NCBI RefSeq assembly: GCF_902506435.1
Contig: NZ_LR733215.1
Span: 3,589,078 to 3,653,077, forward strand
Origin: Nocardioides sp. AX2bis
GTDB taxonomy: Bacteria; Actinomycetota; Actinomycetes; Propionibacteriales; Nocardioidaceae
Direction of reading: 5' to 3'
Length of the DNA: 64,000 nucleotides
Shown one piece after another: positions 56,708 to 64,000 of this stretch; the first letter of the stretch is position 1, and each line of letters starts with the position of its first letter. The notes under the pieces are model-generated. The model made no database searches, was not told the origin of the DNA, and was given only the letters and a program-made list of their open reading frames with translations. The position numbers and the translations under genes are program-made.

Positions 56708-58041
56708 TGCCGCGCCCCGACGACCCGCTGGTCCACCCCGTACTGGGCGGGCGCCGAGAGGTGCTCGCGCAGGGTGGTGCCGTCGTAGTCGTGGTGGTAG
56801 ATGCCGCGCTGCTGCAGGATCGGGACGACCTCGTCGACGAAGGCGTCGATGCCGTCGTGGTAGGCGTCGATGGCCAACGAGAACCCGTCGCAGGCGCCGG
56901 CCTCGAACCATGCCTGCATGTGGTCGGCGACCTCCTCGGCGGTGCCGGGGACGACCGGGTGGTAGTCGATGACGCCGTGGGCGATGACGTCGCGCAGGCT
57001 CCATCCCTCCCGTGCGATGGACGCGGCGCGCGGTGAGCGGGGGTCCATCGGGCTGGTGTGGATGCGGGCGACCTGGTCGGCGGTGAGGGGTTCGTCGAGC
57101 TGGGCGGGGTCGAGGTCGAGGTTGAGCATGGCGCCGAGGTGGCGCACCCGCTGCTCGAGGTCGATGGACTCATCGAGGAACCGGCGACGGTCGAGGGCAG
57201 CGCGTCGGGAGGCGGCCACGGTCGGCATGAAGCCGGCGAAGAGCTTGACCTCGTCGGGGTCGCGACCGGCGCGTTGTGCGGCGTCGCGCAGGGCACTCCG
57301 GTGGGCGATGCCCTCCTCGATGGTGAAGGGGTTGGCGTAGACGCCGGTGGCGTAGCGGGCTGCGAGCTCGAGTCCGTTGTCGCCCCCGCCGGCCTGGAAG
57401 ATCACCGGCTGGCCCTGCTCCGAGGGCGGGATCGGTAGCGGGCCCCGGGAGGCGACGTACTGGCCCTGCAGGTTGACCGGCTGGATCTTGTCGGTGTCGG
57501 CGAAGCGACCTGTGGCGATGTCGAGGACCCACGCATCGGGCTGCCAGCTGCCCCACAGGGCCTGGACGACCTGGACGACCTCGTGGGCGCGCGCGTACTT
57601 CTCCGCCCGCGGGGGCACCGCGCTGCCGAAGTTGGCCGCAGCCGCCGGGTTCGAGGTGGTGACCGCGTTCCATCCGGCGCGACCGTGGCTGGCCACGTCG
57701 AGGGCCTTGAACTGCCGGGCCAGGGTGTAGGGCTCGTTGAAGGTCGTGGAGGCCGTCATCACCAGCCCGATCCGCTCGGTCTCCCGGGCGATCGCGGTCA
57801 GGATCACCAGCGGGTCCATCGAGTGGTGCGGCACGGCGGTGCTGATGTCGTTCTCCAGTGCCGGGGTGTCGACGAAGAAGAGCGTTTGGATCTTGCCGCG
57901 CTCGGCTGCCTGGGCGTACTTCACGTAGACGTCGAGGTCGGTGTAGCTGTGCAGGTTCGCCCCAGGCATCCGCCAGGATCCGGGCTGGCTGCCATAGCCG
58001 TTCATGAACTGCAGGCTCAGCAGCATCTTCGGGTCGGTCAT
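56704..58041 (-). CDS. LLM-class FMN-dependent monooxygenase (NtaA/SnaA/DszA family)
   Basis: 445 residues. Family segments: MLLSLQFMNGYGSQPGSWRM, SMDPLVILTAIARETERIGL, GRAGWNAVTTSNPAAAANFG, GQPVIFQAGGGDNGLELAAR and DGFSLAIDAYHDGIDAFVDE. Nitrilotriacetate-, pristinamycin- and sulfone-type monooxygenases use FMNH2 from a separate reductase, here the overlapping gene. So this is a two-component system oxidising an N-, S- or C-H bond of an unknown substrate. Divergent from an MFS gene across an operator-rich promoter region. Confidence 0.93.
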   Translation of the reverse strand: MTDPKMLLSLQFMNGYGSQPGSWRMPGANLHSYTDLDVYVKYAQAAERGKIQTLFFVDTPALENDISTAVPHHSMDPLVILTAIARETERIGLVMTASTTFNEPYTLARQFKALDVASHGRAGWNAVTTSNPAAAANFGSAVPPRAEKYARAHEVVQVVQALWGSWQPDAWVLDIATGRFADTDKIQPVNLQGQYVASRGPLPIPPSEQGQPVIFQAGGGDNGLELAARYATGVYANPFTIEEGIAHRSALRDAAQRAGRDPDEVKLFAGFMPTVAASRRAALDRRRFLDESIDLEQRVRHLGAMLNLDLDPAQLDEPLTADQVARIHTSPMDPRSPRAASIAREGWSLRDVIAHGVIDYHPVVPGTAEEVADHMQAWFEAGACDGFSLAIDAYHDGIDAFVDEVVPILQQRGIYHHDYDGTTLREHLSAPAQYGVDQRVVGARQ

Positions 58042-58102
58042 CGGAGGTTCTCCCACTTGGGTCAGGTGATGTGTCGCAACGCCACCCCTAAGTGGGGCGT
58101 TA

Positions 58103-58121
58103 CCCCATTTAGTAAACGGGG
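58103..58121. promoter_or_regulatory. 19-bp near-perfect palindrome, candidate TetR operator
   Basis: CCCC-A-TTTAGTAAA-C-GGGG: one mismatch pair outside the centre. Located 62 bases before the LLM monooxygenase start and 12 bases before the -35-like hexamer of the divergent MFS gene. AT-rich core in GC-rich surroundings. The TetR gene at 60775 is the likely reader. Confidence 0.5.
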
Positions 58122-58132
58122 TCGGCCCCTGT

Positions 58133-58161
58133 TTGACAAGTGGGGGCTCACCCCGTCTACT
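58133..58161 (+). promoter_or_regulatory. Sigma-70-like promoter of the MFS gene
   Basis: TTGACA (58133-58138), 17-base spacer, TCTACT (58156-58161). The -35 box is perfect and the -10 box matches TATAAT at 4 of 6 positions. It lies 98 bases before the ATG at 58259, and the spacer contains CACCCCG/GTGGGGG-type inverted sequence, so a repressor could overlap it. Confidence 0.5.
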
Positions 58162-58258
58162 GATCCGGGGGCACCCCCCACTCACAGTTCTTGTGCACAC
58201 CTCACCGTCAGCGGCGCGATCGCCGACCGGCTCGTGCACCACGAAGGAGCGTTCGACC

Positions 58259-59821
58259 ATGTCCACACCATCGTCTCCCGCAGACACCCGCCGGGAGGAC
58301 CGCGTCCCCGCCTCGGCCGGCACAGCGGTGGCCGCCACCGACCGCCTGCCCCGCGCCGACGTCCTGGTCATCGGGCTGCTGATGGTCTCGACCTTCATCG
58401 TGCTGCTCAACGAGATGCTGCTCGGCGTCGCGCTGCCCACACTGATCCAGGACCTCGACATCTCGGCCACCACCGGCCAGTGGCTCACCACCGGGTACCT
58501 GCTGATCCTGGCCGTGCTCATCCCGGCCACCGGGTTCGTCATGCGCAAGTTCCACTTGCGCACCATCTACCTGACCTCGATGTCGCTGTTCGCACTGGGG
58601 ACCGCCATGGCCGCGGTCGCACCCGGGTTCGGGCTGCTGTTCACCGGCCGGGTCGTGCAGGCCATCGGCACCGCGGTGTTCCTGCCCCTGCTGATGAGCA
58701 CCACCATGCGACTCGTCCCGGCCGCCCGTCAGGGCAGCGTCATGGCCCTGGTCGTGGTCGTCACCGCCGCCGCACCCGCCGTGGGCCCGGCCATCTCGGG
58801 CCTGGTGCTCTCCCAGCTCGGCTGGCGCTGGCTCTTCATCGCGATGCTCCCCATCGCGCTGGCCGGTCTCGCACTCGGTGCGGCCAAGCTGCGCAACATC
58901 ACCACCCCCGAACCGGTCCGCCTCGACCTGCTCTCGCTCGCCCTGTCCGCCCTCGGGTTCGGCGCCCTCGTCTTCGGGCTGGCCTCGATCGGTGAGTCGC
59001 TCTCGGGCCACACGGTGGTCTCGCCGTGGATCCCCCTGGTCGTCGGTGTGCTCGGTGTCGCGGCGTTCGTCCTGCGCCAGCGCCAGCTGCAGCGTGACGC
59101 GGCCGCCCTTCTCGACATGCGGATCTTCGCGGTGCGCGGTTTCGCGGTCCCGGCGCTGGCGATGCTGGCCCTGACCATGACGGCCTTCGGGACCGCGGTC
59201 ATCTTCCCGCTGCTGCTGAACAACGTTCGCGGGCTCAGCTCACTGGAGATCGGCCTGTTCCTGGTCCCCGGTGGCGTGACCATCGCGGTCATGTCGGCCA
59301 TCGGCGGCCGCATCTACGACCGCGTCGGACCCCGCCCGCTGGTCACCCCCGGTGCGGTGATCGTGGCCGCGTCGCTGTGGTTCCTCTCCCAGGTCAGCGC
59401 CACCACCAGCACCTGGACCCTTCTGGCCGCCTACATCCTCATGTTCGTCGGCCAGGCCCTGATGTGGTCACCGCTGACCACCGCGGCACTCTCGGCACTC
59501 CCTGAGCACCTGTACCCGCACGGCAGCGCCGCCTTCGGCGCGATCCAGCAGCTCGGCGGCGCAGCGGGCGCAGCGGTCCTGATCTCGGCCTACACCCTCG
59601 GCTCCGACACCGCCGACACCGGCGCCCTCGACCTGGACCAGTCGGTCTCAGCAGCCGGTGCCGCCTTCACCGCCGCCGCCGTCATCGCCACCGTCTCGAT
59701 CCTCGTCACCCTCGCGGTACGTCGCACGCGGAGCCCCGCCACCCACCACGAGGGGTTCGGCACCGCAGTCACCGTCGCCGAAGGCGGCGTAAGCACCGAC
59801 CACCCGCCCGCGACCCACTAG
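58259..59821 (+). CDS. MFS multidrug exporter (DHA2, 14 helices)
   Basis: 520 residues. DHA2 layout: helix 1 LMVSTFIVLLNEMLLGVALP (Asn replaces the usual Asp in motif D1), FVMRKFHLRTIYLTSMSLF in place of motif A, ALVVVVTAAAPAVGPAISG motif C, and about 14 hydrophobic segments. ATG preceded by AAGGAG at 9 bases. Divergent from the monooxygenase pair; probably exports its substrate or product. Confidence 0.9.
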   Translation: MSTPSSPADTRREDRVPASAGTAVAATDRLPRADVLVIGLLMVSTFIVLLNEMLLGVALPTLIQDLDISATTGQWLTTGYLLILAVLIPATGFVMRKFHLRTIYLTSMSLFALGTAMAAVAPGFGLLFTGRVVQAIGTAVFLPLLMSTTMRLVPAARQGSVMALVVVVTAAAPAVGPAISGLVLSQLGWRWLFIAMLPIALAGLALGAAKLRNITTPEPVRLDLLSLALSALGFGALVFGLASIGESLSGHTVVSPWIPLVVGVLGVAAFVLRQRQLQRDAAALLDMRIFAVRGFAVPALAMLALTMTAFGTAVIFPLLLNNVRGLSSLEIGLFLVPGGVTIAVMSAIGGRIYDRVGPRPLVTPGAVIVAASLWFLSQVSATTSTWTLLAAYILMFVGQALMWSPLTTAALSALPEHLYPHGSAAFGAIQQLGGAAGAAVLISAYTLGSDTADTGALDLDQSVSAAGAAFTAAAVIATVSILVTLAVRRTRSPATHHEGFGTAVTVAEGGVSTDHPPATH

Positions 59822-59868
59822 CCAGTCCTTCCAGCACGGATCCTCACCACACAACACAGGAGAAACAC

Positions 59869-60615
59869 ATGAAGATCGGCATCATCGGAGCAGGCAACAT
59901 CGGCGGGGCCCTGGCCCGCATCCTCGCCCAGCAGGGCCACGACGTCCGCCTCGCCAACTCCCGCGGAGTGGAAGGGGTCCGCGAGGTCGCCGAGCAGGTC
60001 GGCGCCACCCCGGTCGACGCCAAGGACGCACTCGAGGGTGCCGACGTCATCGTGCTGTCCATCCCGCAGCCCGCCGTGGCCGCCCTGCCCGACGACATGT
60101 TCAGCAACGTCCCCCAGGACGTCCCGGTCATCGACACCGGCAACTACTACCCCGGTCTTCGAGACCCGGAGATCGCCGCGCTCGAGGCCGGTCAGGCCGA
60201 GAGCGAGTGGGTGGCCGAGCAGATCGGTCACCCGGTCATCAAGGCGTTCAACAACATCCTGGCCTACTCGCTGGCCGAGCAGGGCCGTGCGGCCGGTGAG
60301 CCCGGGCGCCTCGGGATCACCGTCGCCGGCGCCGACGGGCCCGCGAAGCAGAGGGTCATGGAGCTCGTCGACACCGTCGGGTTCGACCCGGTCGACGGCG
60401 GGACCCTGGCCCAGTCCTGGCGCCAGCAGCCCGGCACGCCGGGGTACTGCTGCGACTACGACGCCGAGACCCTGCGCCGGGCCCTGGAGGTCGCCGAGCC
60501 CGGGACGGCCCCGGCGCGCCGTGACGAGATCACCCGCACCCTGACCGCGCCCGGCCAAGCTGTCGGCTTCGCGGACATCCTCGCGCTGAACCGCTCGTTC
60601 AACGCCGTCCCGTGA
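59869..60615 (+). CDS. F420 reductase-like NADP-binding oxidoreductase
   Basis: 248 residues. KIGIIGAGNIGGALARILAQ is the Rossmann start, then VRLANSRG (basic residue for NADP phosphate), IVLSIPQPAVAAL, IDTGNYYPG, VIKAFNNILAYSL and LVDTVGFDPVDGG. The order matches NADPH-dependent F420 reductase/ProC-like proteins; F420 as the actual partner is uncertain, since LLM enzymes of this cluster use FMN. AGGAG ribosome site. Sits between the exporter and its probable regulator. Confidence 0.85.
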   Translation: MKIGIIGAGNIGGALARILAQQGHDVRLANSRGVEGVREVAEQVGATPVDAKDALEGADVIVLSIPQPAVAALPDDMFSNVPQDVPVIDTGNYYPGLRDPEIAALEAGQAESEWVAEQIGHPVIKAFNNILAYSLAEQGRAAGEPGRLGITVAGADGPAKQRVMELVDTVGFDPVDGGTLAQSWRQQPGTPGYCCDYDAETLRRALEVAEPGTAPARRDEITRTLTAPGQAVGFADILALNRSFNAVP

Positions 60616-60774
60616 CCCCGACGGTCGGCACCGCGGTGGGTCCTCGGGAGCGGTCCCCGGCGGCTCCTGCGCAGTACGCTGTGCGAAACGGGGCCGCCCC
60701 CCGGCCCAGTTGCGGTGCCGGTCGGCCCGGGTCGGGTGGCCCGAAGAGCGGACACGATCTAGGAGGCGCTGGAC

Positions 60775-61356
60775 ATGGCTGGTGAGTCCAGGGTGCGTCG
60801 CACCAGGTCCGACTCCGAGCGGAACCGCTCCGGGATCTTGGACCAGGCCGAGAAGCACTTCACCGACCACGGTGTCAGTGCCTCGCTCGAGGCGGTCGCA
60901 CGCGACGCAGGCGTCGGCTCAGCGACGCTGTACCGGCACTTCCCGACCAGGGACGCCCTGCTCGCCGAGCTCCTGCAACGACGCGCATCCCAGATCGAGG
61001 CAGAGAAGGAACGCATCGACGCCCTCGAGGACAGCGCTGCGGCACTGCAGGAGTGGACCGCGGCCCTGGAGGAGTTCTTCGCCGCCTTCGACGGGCTCCC
61101 AGGGCCGCTGCGCAGCGCTTTCCAGGAAGAGCACAACCCGCTGGCCGTCACCTGCACGGGCTTCATCGAGTCCACCGACCACTTCCTGTCCGCCGCCCAA
61201 CGCGACGGGCGGGCGCCGGACTGGCTGCGCGGCCGCGACATCTTCCTCGCCGCTCTCGCAGCCAGCTGGGTCCGAGGATCGTCACTGGCCGACGAGTCCT
61301 CACAGGAGAAGGTGCGGGCATTGCTGCAGAACGGGTACCTCCTCGGCCCCGTCTGA
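60775..61356 (+). CDS. TetR family transcriptional regulator
   Basis: 193 residues. Helix-turn-helix ILDQAEKHFTDHGVSASLEA then VARDAGVGSATLYRHFPTRD, and a TetR_C-type ligand domain (FFAAFDGLPGPLRSAFQEEH). AGGAGGCG ribosome site. Last gene of the MFS-reductase-TetR set; likely binds the palindrome at 58103 and controls both directions. Confidence 0.9.
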   Translation: MAGESRVRRTRSDSERNRSGILDQAEKHFTDHGVSASLEAVARDAGVGSATLYRHFPTRDALLAELLQRRASQIEAEKERIDALEDSAAALQEWTAALEEFFAAFDGLPGPLRSAFQEEHNPLAVTCTGFIESTDHFLSAAQRDGRAPDWLRGRDIFLAALAASWVRGSSLADESSQEKVRALLQNGYLLGPV

Positions 61357-61616
61357 CCGAGACCTGACGAACCACACCAGCGACTGTCGGCCAACCGCGA
61401 CCACATTCGTATCGAAAGACACAAAGCTGGGGGTGGTGAAGTCGGCACCCTGTGGCAACACGCATGTTGGCGTTGTCGCAGATCGCCACGCGCCAGCACC
61501 GGCAGTAGATCGCGCCGCGCTGCGCACCAGATGCAACGATGCGCGGATACGTCAGGCACCACCCACTGCCCGCCGGCCATCGCCCAGCCGCTGGGGAACA
61601 TCCATCGGGGGACGAC

Positions 61617-63398
61617 ATGGGACTCATCGACCGTCTGCGTAAACACCTCCGTAGCACCGGCAGGTCCGGTGCCGATGCGGTGCCGTTTCGAGACACGGCC
61701 CCTGCAGACCACAAGGCGGCCCCCGTCCGCCGCTCTGAGTCTCCCGTCGCACCTGCCGTGCCGACGAGGTTCAAGCCGGCCTTCCCGTACATGCACCCAC
61801 GGTTCGCCGTCGTTGATGTCGAGACGACCGGCCTGTCCGCGACCTCCGACCGCATCCTCGAAGTCGCCGTCGTTACCACCGATACGAACGGCCGCATCCT
61901 CGACACCTGGGCCACCCGTCTGAACCCGCAGGGCCCGGTCGGTGCCACCCACATCCATGGCATCACCGACGACGACGTCGTCCACGCGCCGCTGTTCGCC
62001 GACATCATCGAGGACCTCAACGCCCGCCTTGCCGGTGCTGCGCTGGCAGGACACAACGCCCGCTTCGACCTTGCGTTCCTTCGTGCCGAGTACGCCCGCT
62101 CCGGATGGCAGATGCCTTTCGTGCCGGCCCTATGCACCCTCGAGGCATCGACCCACCATCTGCCCCACCTGCCGCGGCGCCGCCTCGTCGACGTGTGCGC
62201 CGCCGTCGGCCTGCCGCCGCACCAGGCCCACTCCGCACTGCACGACGCCACCGCCACCGCCGCACTCATGGCCGCTTTCCTCCATCCCGGCCGGCCGCCG
62301 CGCCACGTCGACACCGACCTGCCCAACCAGGGACATGCCGTCGTGTGGCCCACCGCCGGCGAAGGCGCCCCACTGCCCGTGCCTACCGGTGGCGGAGCCA
62401 GTGGGCGTCGCCTCTCCGACCGGGCTCGTCGCAACATGGCCACGGCCACCACCGCACCGGCTACGAAGCCCCTCGTGCACCTCATCAGCCGGTTCTCCCT
62501 GCTCGACGCCCGCGACGAAGGCGCCCCGGAAAGGACCGTGGCCTACCTCGAGAAGCTCGCCGAAGTCCTCGAGGACGGTGTCCTAGACCCGTCTGAAGCC
62601 GCCTCCCTAGCCGAGGTGGCCGCCACCTACGACCTCGCCACCGGACACGTCGACGACGCACACCTAGCGTTCGTACGGGCGCTAGCACGAAAGGCCCTGG
62701 CAGACGGGAAGCTCACCCGCGCAGAGCGGACAGAGCTCACCGGCGTCGCCGAGGCCCTCAGAGTGCCAACAGGCGCCATCACCGCGGTCCTGGCCGAGGC
62801 CACCAACCACCACTACGCCCGGCACTCCGCGAACCTTGCACCGCTTCCCGAAGACTGGGCGCACGGCGAACCCCTCCGCGTCGGCGACCGCGTCGTTTTC
62901 ACCGGCTGCGACCCGAACCTGCGTGAACGGCTCGAGAAGCAGTCCGAGGCTGCCGGGGTCCGCGTGATGAACGGTGTAGCCAAGACGACCGCGGTACTCG
63001 TGACCGACGGATCGATGGCCGGCACGAAGACTCGCAAGGCCGCCGAGATCGGCACCCGCGTGGTTGACCCGGGTACCTACGCCCACCTGCTCCACCACCT
63101 GCAGCCCGCAGCTGCAGCACACGCGCCGCGTCCGCACAATCGCGCCGCGAAACAGGCTGGCAGCTCGCCAGTGCCGGCTGTACCCGCCGCCGGCTCAGAA
63201 CCGGGCCCCGAACCGGCCGGAGAGCAGGGCCCAGAAGCGGGTCGAGGGCCGGCCGCAGAACCGGGCCCAGGTCAGTCGTCCAGCCCGACCCCAGCCGAAC
63301 TGCGAGCGTGGGGTCGGGCCAACGGTTGGGTGCTCGGTCAGCGGGGCCGGCTCCCACAGGAGCTCTGGGAGGCCTACGAAGCCGCCCACCGCAACTGA
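61617..63398 (+). CDS. DEDDh exonuclease fused to TerB-like, BRCT-like and Lsr2 C-terminal segments
   Basis: 593 residues. Exonuclease: D67-V-E69 in FAVVDVETTGLS, then GHNARFDLAFL and HSALHDATATAAL, giving the full DEDDh set, as in DnaQ epsilon. Middle part LEDGVLDPSEAASLAEVAAT and ARKALADGKLTRAERTELTG has TerB-like D-G helices. VFTGCDPNLRERLEKQSEAA and TAVLVTDGSMAGTKTRKAAE look like a BRCT fold. The last 35 residues, AELRAWGRANGWVLGQRGRL and PQELWEAYEAAH, match the AT-rich DNA-binding end of Lsr2. Probably a DNA repair or phage-defence nuclease brought to AT-rich DNA (inference). ATG at 61617 chosen as first Met before the exonuclease. Confidence 0.85.
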   Translation: MGLIDRLRKHLRSTGRSGADAVPFRDTAPADHKAAPVRRSESPVAPAVPTRFKPAFPYMHPRFAVVDVETTGLSATSDRILEVAVVTTDTNGRILDTWATRLNPQGPVGATHIHGITDDDVVHAPLFADIIEDLNARLAGAALAGHNARFDLAFLRAEYARSGWQMPFVPALCTLEASTHHLPHLPRRRLVDVCAAVGLPPHQAHSALHDATATAALMAAFLHPGRPPRHVDTDLPNQGHAVVWPTAGEGAPLPVPTGGGASGRRLSDRARRNMATATTAPATKPLVHLISRFSLLDARDEGAPERTVAYLEKLAEVLEDGVLDPSEAASLAEVAATYDLATGHVDDAHLAFVRALARKALADGKLTRAERTELTGVAEALRVPTGAITAVLAEATNHHYARHSANLAPLPEDWAHGEPLRVGDRVVFTGCDPNLRERLEKQSEAAGVRVMNGVAKTTAVLVTDGSMAGTKTRKAAEIGTRVVDPGTYAHLLHHLQPAAAAHAPRPHNRAAKQAGSSPVPAVPAAGSEPGPEPAGEQGPEAGRGPAAEPGPGQSSSPTPAELRAWGRANGWVLGQRGRLPQELWEAYEAAHRN

Positions 63399-63506
63399 CC
63401 CCGCGTAGCGGACCGGGCCTGCGTGCCGCTGTTGGTGGCCCATCCAGTGGCAACGCGTACCCGTCTCGTAACAGCGACCACAGCGTTGTCGGCGGGCTAG
63501 ATCAGC

Positions 63507-64000
63507 ATGAGGCGAATGGACGACCACACAGACAACGGTGGCCGCACCGAGCAGACGATCGGCACAGCCGCCGAGGTCGAGAACAGGGCCGGGCAAGCCT
63601 GGCATCCGGGGCAGTACGCCCCGAGCCCGGTGCCGAGCGATGAGCGGCTGTGGCCCGGGGAGCTGCCGTTCACGGCATTTGGACAGCTCGGCGTCGACCG
63701 GCTGGACTTGCGCGTCTTCGATCAGGACCAGTGGTGGGTCGACCGGACCGGCACCCCGCACCTGCTGCAGGACATGAGCGTTGAGTACCTCGGCAACGTC
63801 ATCGAGTTCCTGCTCGAGCACCGAGACGGGTTCTACGCCGACACCATCCGCCGCTGGTTCGTCCAGTCGCTGGGAGACCAGCTGCTGTTCGACGAGCCTG
63901 GCGGCGAGCTCCTCGCTGCCGTCGCCGGCGGGCCGGACTGGGACGAGGTTGCCCCGGAGGAGTGGTTGGAGTCGACGCCGCTGATGCGCAAGCTGCGAAG
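63507..64000 (+). CDS. Hypothetical protein, incomplete at the window edge
   Basis: Open frame of at least 164 codons from an ATG at 63507 to the right edge, starting MRRMDDHTDNGGRTEQ. Acidic, with ELPFTAFGQLGVDRLDLRVF, VDRTGTPHLLQDMSVEYLGN and VIEFLLEHRDGFYADTIRRW. No domain recognised; the W-x-D-x-x-G-x-P strand followed by a helix looks like small phage or mobile-element proteins. It is 108 bases behind the exonuclease gene on the same strand. Confidence 0.65.
   Translation, partial: MRRMDDHTDNGGRTEQTIGTAAEVENRAGQAWHPGQYAPSPVPSDERLWPGELPFTAFGQLGVDRLDLRVFDQDQWWVDRTGTPHLLQDMSVEYLGNVIEFLLEHRDGFYADTIRRWFVQSLGDQLLFDEPGGELLAAVAGGPDWDEVAPEEWLESTPLMRKLR

Overview
The window is very GC-rich and actinobacterial, with heavy third-position G/C bias, many GTG starts and many 4-base ATGA/GTGA gene overlaps. 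The block at 29-44 kb (thymidylate kinase, DNA polymerase III delta', lysine-tailed topoisomerase I, MrfA-type helicase, TadG/TadE/DUF4244/TadC/TadB/TadA) has the gene order seen around Rv3644c-Rv3659c of Mycobacterium. With the H+-pyrophosphatase and gene styles this suggests Nocardioides or a close relative; that is an inference, since no rRNA or other marker is present.

Left part (0-26 kb): a polymorphic-toxin island. Two minus-strand loci share one layout: WXG100 protein, giant RHS/YD-repeat protein, immunity gene overlapping the toxin stop codon. Locus A (18.4-25.6 kb) carries a GIY-YIG nuclease tip with a leucine-rich-repeat immunity protein, then an Imm26-like gene. Locus B (9.8-16.1 kb) carries a different C-terminal tip (possibly ADP-ribosyltransferase-like) with a 122-residue cognate immunity protein. 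Beyond locus B lies a roughly 9-kb array of small, mostly unrelated genes on the minus strand, many overlapping by 4 bases. Several resemble known immunity families (SMI1/KNR4-SUKH, Imm35, DUF7919-like, HEAT, ankyrin, DUF6572, a SUFU-like pseudogene). Three neighbours in this array carry apparent frameshifts. The WXG100 genes of the two loci are almost identical, and both loci have the same 30-bp inverted-repeat element upstream. A membrane Ser/Thr kinase lies between them on the other strand.

Middle part (25.8-44.2 kb): mainly housekeeping genes: small membrane protein, TAP-type hydrolase, holB, tmk, DUF805, topA, methyltransferase, metallophosphatase, K+-independent H+-PPase, STAS protein, helicase and a tad pilus operon. 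The tad operon is cut: only the C-terminal end of the TadA ATPase remains, next to repeats that look like an insertion-sequence end.

Right part (44.2-61.4 kb): accessory metabolic genes with local regulators. They are a thioesterase/MFS pair divergent from TetR/hydrolase/MaoC; an aldehyde dehydrogenase and MHS transporter divergent from LysR/3-hydroxyisobutyrate-type dehydrogenase/serine hydrolase/YciI; and a two-component flavin monooxygenase (flavin reductase plus LLM oxygenase) divergent from an MFS exporter, an F420-reductase-like gene and TetR. Several palindromes in these divergent promoters are candidate operators. The window ends (61.6-64 kb) with a DEDDh exonuclease fused to TerB-like, BRCT-like and Lsr2 C-terminal segments, and an incomplete gene of unknown function. 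No tRNA, rRNA or CRISPR array was seen.
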